Assembly (NCBI GenBank): GCA_963920705.1 | Contig: OY987232.1 | Coordinates: 16,956,942-17,020,941, forward strand | From: Odiellus spinosus | Lineage: Eukaryota; Arthropoda; Arachnida; Opiliones; Phalangiidae | Length of the DNA stretch: 64,000 nt | Direction of reading: 5' to 3' | Part shown: piece after piece, positions 58,940 to 64,000 of the stretch | Position numbering within the stretch: position 1 is the stretch's first letter | Layout of the letters: every line of letters begins with the position of its first letter | Notes under the pieces: model-generated | Databases searched by the model: none | What the model was told of the DNA's origin: nothing | The model's input: only the letters and a program-made list of their open reading frames with translations | Program-made: the position numbers and the translations under genes

Positions 58940-59371
58940 GTTTGATATACGACAGCCGAGTAGCGTGTGAATGAATTGCAAAATAGGTATATTGCCCCTC
59001 GAATATTTGAAATATAAGCGTAAAATCTCTATATAAAGACTGATGTTTCATTCAACAGTATCAGATACGAGTCTTAATAAAATCAAGAGGTTATTTATTC
59101 ATTTATCGGAGAGAATGAATACATTGCGAACGTTTTGATGTCGTTTTCATTCCGTATATAAATAGAATTGGCATGTAGTGCAAATTTCAGGCTTTTTATA
59201 CTCCTCCCTTATCGTTACCTTTTCTTGAGTTTTTACAGAAATTACATTTCACAGAGCGTTTTTTTTTTTCAAAGATTTTATTTTACTTAAAGGATAACAA
59301 GCAGAAATAATTTTTTAACCAAATTTCAATGAAAAATATTCATTCTCGTGGTGGTAGTAAAGGGTTATTTA
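58940..59371. other. Intergenic, no gene seen
   Basis: Nothing supported apart from a poly-T run near 59262. Confidence 0.4.
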
Positions 59372-59378
59372 GTAATAT

Positions 59379-59784
59379 CAGAGGTATATAATAACCCCTT
59401 ACGGGGGAAGTATGAAAGGTAGGCAAAATCGACGAACAGCAAGTGCCCGGCGGATCGACACACCGCTTTACTCCCAAAAAATAGTTACACCATTTTGAAC
59501 CTCACTAAATTTTCCTTACGCGCGCTTCCGGAACTCGCGAGCTGAAGTCAACCTTCGACTCCATTTTAACAGACAGCCTGACTCCCGAGACAGGAAGTTC
59601 TAAACACAAATCGAGCCGTCTTGTTTATACAAAGACCATTTACTAGAGTAGCGACATTGAGAAGTCCAGCGCGAGCTAGTGGCCTAGATAGTCAGCAGCG
59701 GGCTCTTGTTGTTCGTGATTTTTAGCATTGGTAGTATAGGGGCTTTCATACTTCCCCCCCGAAGGGGGTTATTATATACCTCTG
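59379..59784 (+). mobile_element. Family B transposon
   Basis: Complete copy; exact duplication GTAATAT on both sides. A small deletion occurs in the TGCCCGGCG region. Confidence 0.95.
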
Positions 59785-59791
59785 GTAATAT

Positions 59792-60314
59792 GAAAAAACA
59801 CGAGATGGCGCACTGATTTTTCATAATAGGGGTCTCAGTTTTTCTGGGGGTAAGCTTTTTGCCCCTGCAAATTTTTGCCCCTCCAAATTTTACCTTTTGA
59901 AAATTGACGTATCTTTTAACATGTTTTAAGCCGATTTAATTCCCGCCTCTCAAATAATATTTCATAGAAAACATTTTTTTGGCCGAAGCGGGGAAATTCG
60001 CGAAGTCCTAGCAGAATTTGGGAGTAATGCTAACTTCGCCAGATTTTAGTGTTTGGCTCTAACCACCAGGATCGCCGCGATCGTGCGGAGTCACTTCCAA
60101 TCTATATACGTAAGTTATTTTATTTATTTCAAATGACCCTTTTTTGTGAGTTACCCAGTGACTATAATTTTAAATATACAAAATATTTTAACTTCCTATC
60201 TTTTGAGTATAAAATTTAATTTTTTTGGATTTTGCTGCGCGTTATCCTTTAATCAAAAAAGTATCAAAAAAGTATGGAAACAAAATCCCCCTTAGTGTTA
60301 TTGGGGATTTCTTT
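59792..60314. other. Intergenic, no gene seen
   Basis: Contains GGGGTCTCAGTTTTTCTGGG (near 59830), which also occurs near 44708, suggesting an undefined older repeat flanking family B copies. Confidence 0.45.
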
Positions 60315-60321
60315 GTTCAAC

Positions 60322-60659
60322 CAGAAGCCGATGAAACCCTCCTTTGAAGTCTATTACTCCCGGGTCTTGTCTACCCCTCTCTGTATGGGTTAGTCTCAAA
60401 AATCGCGATTCGTACGCCTCCTAACGGTAGATATTTTCGGAGCGGGAGTTCGTCGAGCGAATATCTCTAGCAACCTTGGAGTTCGTCAACCAAGCGTCGT
60501 CGTATGTGGAGAGAGAGAATTTCCAATTTTCCGTAGACAGGGGGGTATGAAGTAGGACCCCTCCGAACTCGTAAAATTGTGAATTTTACCCATACAGAGA
60601 GGAGCGCTATATCGAACATAAGAGTAGTAGACTTCAAAGGAGGGTTTCATCGGCTTCTG
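60322..60659 (+). mobile_element. Family A transposon
   Basis: Complete copy; exact duplication GTTCAAC on both sides. Confidence 0.95.
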
Positions 60660-60666
60660 GTTCAAC

Positions 60667-61105
60667 TATATACAGAAAAAACTATTAGATTTCTTTTTTC
60701 CCCGTAAGAGATCATAAGACAGGTAAACTAATTAGTTCTTTCAAGTTAATGACTATTTGCTTTGCCCAATTGTTTTCAATTACTGAATCATGTAGACACC
60801 TTAATTAATTTTTCATTTTAATTAAGTTAATTTATAATTAATTAAAGGGAAAGCCTGCTATTTGGAAGGCTGGGGTTGTTTAATGAAATTATTTTGTGAC
60901 GCATCTTATAAGAACTGAACTGAATTAAACCCAAAGCGTGACGCTTGTCGGTGGCGCCATCAAGTAATAATTAACCATGGTATTGTAGTGATATGGATTT
61001 CAACCGTACATTAAGAAAGGCAGAGGGGGAAATAATAGGTTCAAATGAAAGGTGAATGGCGGTGCCCTTCCACAATGCATTTTAAGGGCTTCCACAGTCG
61101 GTGTA
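60667..61105. other. Intergenic, no gene seen
   Basis: AT-rich; no supported feature. Confidence 0.4.
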
Positions 61106-61109
61106 GTGG

Positions 61110-61358
61110 AGAGGAAGCCCCACTCTTTGGAGAAATGTAGGAGTTGGGAGGAAAGATAATTTAGCCAAGCGCGGCCCGCCTAAATTCCATCCCTATCTCT
61201 CCCGACTCAAAATATCGTGGAAGAGGCCAAATCACTCGAGCCAGACAGGGGTGATGACTTAAGTGATGGGCTAGTATGTCAACCTGGACCTTTGCTAATA
61301 GTATTAATCAACGGGGCGTTGTTTACTTTTATGGAATTAAGTTATAGACTTTTGGTAA
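61110..61358. mobile_element. Family C element, right two thirds
   Basis: Runs from CCCCACTCTTTGGAGAAATG through GCGCGGCCCGCCTAAATTCC to GGGGCGTTGTTTACTTTTAT and GGAATTAAGTTATAGACTTT. Confidence 0.82.
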
Positions 61359-61368
61359 TAAGTAATAA

Positions 61369-61706
61369 CAGAAGCCGATGAAACCCTCCTTTGAAGTGTA
61401 TTACTCCCAGGTCTTGTTTACCCCTCTCTGTATGGGTTAGTTTCAAAAAGCGCGATTCGTACGCCTCCTAACGGTAGATATTTTCGGAGCGGGAGTTCGT
61501 CCAGCGAATATCTCTAGCAGCCTTGGAGTTCGTCAAAAAAACGTCGTCGTTTGTGGAGAGAGAGAATTTCCAATTTTCCGTAGACAGGGGGGTATGAAGT
61601 AGGACCCCTCCGATCTCGTAAAATTGGGAATTTTACCCATACAGAGAGGAGCGCTATATCGAACATTAGAGTAGTAGACTTCAAAGGAGGGTTTCATCGG
61701 CTTCTG
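61369..61706 (+). mobile_element. Family A transposon
   Basis: Complete copy; exact duplication GTAATAA on both sides. It lies 10 bp beyond a family C end. Confidence 0.95.
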
Positions 61707-61713
61707 GTAATAA

Positions 61714-62227
61714 TTAAGTTTCGCTATGAACTGTCATTTTGGCAAATAACAATCAAATTTTTCAACCTCTTAATTATATTTCAGATAACCTAGCTTTTAC
61801 AAATTACGTTCTTTCTCAAAATCTTGGACTTCCGTGTTTCGTACGAGATGAAAATCTCTGATATAAATAAATTAAATTTAATATTCTGGGAGATTCTGAA
61901 CGAATATGACGTTGTTTTCTTTTAAAACGACGAGGGGAGTGTCCAAAGATTCGCTAGCGTAACGAGATCAGGATAAAATTGGGGTCAAATTTTACGGGTA
62001 ATGATGTTTAGAAAAGGTCCCTATTACACTAGGTAATCTTTTCTGGGCAACTTTTACCTCATCCTACAAAATATATATAACTATATATACCGGAAGAGAA
62101 AGCTGACTTAGAATCAATAAGACTTCCACGGGAAAGTCTGTCAATCTGATGTTAAAAATTTAGTTCTTTTCTTACTAATTTCATTGACAGGGTCAAGCAA
62201 ACTAGCAAAGTAGCTTCAACTTTATAA
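61714..62227. other. Intergenic, no gene seen
   Basis: No supported feature. Confidence 0.4.
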
Positions 62228-62234
62228 TCATAGC

Positions 62235-62571
62235 CAGAAGCCGATGAAACCCTCCTTTGAAGTCTACTACTCCAATATTCCATATAGCGCTCCTCTCTGT
62301 ATGGGTAAAATTCCTAATTTTACGAGTTAGAAGGGGTCCTACTTCATCCCCCCTGTCTACGGAAAATTGGAAATTCTCTCTCTCCACAAACGACGACGTT
62401 TTTTGGACGAACTCCAAGGCTGCTAGAGATATTCGCTCGACGAACTCCCGCTCCGAAAACATCTACCGTTAGGAGGCGTACGGATCGCGCCTTTTGAGAA
62501 TAACCCAAACAGAGAGGGATAGACAAGACCCGGGAGTAATAGACTTCAAAGTAGGGTTTCATCGGCTTCTG
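62235..62571 (-). mobile_element. Family A transposon
   Basis: Complete copy; exact duplication TCATAGC on both sides. Confidence 0.95.
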
Positions 62572-62768
62572 TCATAGCTTGAATCATGATTTTAGACACA
62601 TTACGCGCCTGCGTAAATAGTTCCAAGCCTTATTTCTACACCTATTCTAGAAAAGTTATAGCAGAATATATTTTCCTCTCCTTTGCAAATAAGTCCTCCC
62701 AGGTTTCATGGGGTTACACTTCCAGAAGACGTTTGGCGACATTTAAGGCATTAGGCCATTAATCTAAG

Positions 62769-63059
62769 CAAGAAGGATCAGATAAGGAGAGGAAAAGTGG
62801 GGCTGCGTTGAGTTAGAGAGAGAAGAGCTAACCTTCCACTCGGGTGGAAAGGGGGATAGGAAATTCTCGAGGTAAACTTTTGTCACGTGGTCGTTAGCTA
62901 GCGCGTCTCTTAAAGGATTCGTTTTACCCACGTGACAACAATTTACCACGAAGCATCTCTACCCCCGTCTGTCCCCCGTTCTCCCAGAGTGGGAGTTTAG
63001 GCCGACGCAGTAGGAGCCGCGCCGTTCCCACTTTTCCTCTCCTTATCTGATCCTTCTTG
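62769..63059 (+). mobile_element. Family E transposon
   Basis: Complete copy; exact 7-bp duplication ATCTAAG on both sides. Confidence 0.95.
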
Positions 63060-63066
63060 ATCTAAG

Positions 63067-63580
63067 GGTGTAGTCATTTAAAAAGTGCTTTGAACCGTGT
63101 TTTTTTCGCACTTGTCAATCTATTTTCCGTTTCAGAATACAATTTATAGAGTCCAATGTTTTTTGTTTTGTTCTAGAACTTACAAGACTTCACCCTTCAT
63201 CTTCTGTCGAGAGTCCTGAAACAAAGGAAGTCCAAGCTTGATATTAATTACGCTCGCTTTTTGATATATGCCACTTCCACAACAGAGCTAGGCCGGATCC
63301 TTTTATTCAGACGGAAATAGAATGTAACATTATATAATAAAAATTCCATTTTTATTCTAAATTTCAATACAGCAGATGCATTCTTCTCGCAGGACATGTT
63401 AAGATCTATTTTTATTGATCGTGAACTTTCTTAGATCATAGACTAAGAAAGAGATTCACTCTGGACACGTGACGTGTAGCTATCTCCGCCTTCCACCGTA
63501 GTTTGCTAGGCAGTAGGTTTTTCAAATAGTAAGGGATCTTGGTGAAGTAGTTCGCTAGCGCCTCTAGTGTTCGAGCTTGT
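63067..63580. other. Intergenic, no gene seen
   Basis: No supported open frame or repeat. Confidence 0.4.
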
Positions 63581-64000
63581 AAAAAAAAAAAAAAAAAACA
63601 AAAACAAAAAAAACAACGAAAACCAAATTTTTTTACAAGAGGTACCCCTTGTTAAAAAAAATTATTTTTACAAGGGGTGTATTTATTATTTATTTTTTTA
63701 CAAGGGGTGTATTTAATATTTATTTTTTTACGGGGGTGTATATAATATTTATTTTTTTTTACGGGGGGGTGTATTTATTTTTTTACGGGGGGTGTATTTA
63801 TTATTTATTTTTTTTACGGGGGGTGTATTTATTATTTTTTTTACAGGGGGTGTATTTATTAATTTTTTACAGGGGGTGTATTTATTTATTTTTTTACAGG
63901 GGGTGTATTTATTATTTATTTTATTTTACAGGGGGTGCAATTATTATTTATTTTATTTTACAGGGGGTGTATTTATTTATTTTTTTACAGGGGGTGTATT
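63581..64000. repeat. Poly-A tract followed by degenerate tandem array, open at window edge
   Basis: A run of A at 63581-63598 leads into about a dozen irregular units of roughly 25-32 bp. Each has TTTTTACAGGGGGTGTATTT followed by a variable ATTATTTATT stretch. The array is still running at base 64000. Confidence 0.93.

Noticed and set aside
28214-62562. Many similar 60-90 residue frames starting MKSTTPMFHIALLS, MKPSFEVYYS or ending in FHRLL
   Set aside because: All fall within copies of the family A transposon, occur in several frames of the same sequence and vary by frameshift; they are not a protein family.

Overview
The window is nuclear DNA of an animal. It holds intron-rich genes with GT-AG splice sites, metazoan housekeeping proteins (VPS51, ABCF3, EXOC8), a secretin-family (class B) hormone receptor, a NACHT NTPase, one CR1/L2-like retrotransposon and dozens of short inverted-repeat transposons. 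The receptor type suggests a protostome invertebrate. The exact lineage cannot be fixed from the sequence alone. All exon models were read by hand from splice sites and reading frame, and each model keeps frame from end to end.

Layout. 1-1.6 kb: non-autonomous DNA transposons. 2.4-6.1 kb (+): three-exon NACHT gene. 7.36-13.86 kb (+): VPS51 in 19 exons, with a GC-rich minisatellite in one intron. 14.4-14.66 kb: 30-bp minisatellite between two convergent genes. 14.98-22.14 kb (-): ABCF3 in 18 exons, with a 225-bp array and a 20-bp array in its introns. 22.71-26.49 kb (+): EXOC8 in 16 exons, divergent from ABCF3 across 569 bp. 29.59-50.67 kb (-): class B receptor in 17 recognised exons; the exon with the initiator Met was not found. 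Its introns carry most of the transposons and a CR1-like element at 32.3-36.8 kb. 50.7-64 kb: no recognisable gene, many transposon copies, and a degenerate tandem array running off the right edge.

Main observations. (1) The receptor has two hormone-receptor ectodomains in tandem. Each is encoded by four exons whose phases are identical (2,1,1,0), so it looks like an in-frame four-exon duplication. (2) Three short-transposon families (here A, B and E; 29 copies) differ in sequence but share CA...TG ends and 7-bp target duplications, which suggests one transposase superfamily. No autonomous partner is present. (3) The transposons are nested (A and B inside C), giving a relative order of activity. 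(4) Three large minisatellites lie in or beside VPS51 and ABCF3; one repeats a splice-acceptor-like motif in the sense of its host gene.

The genes are not one pathway. VPS51 (GARP/EARP) and EXOC8 (exocyst) are both subunits of vesicle-tethering complexes. ABCF3 is a cytosolic ATPase linked to translation. The receptor is a plasma-membrane peptide-hormone receptor, and the NACHT protein is a candidate innate-immune sensor.
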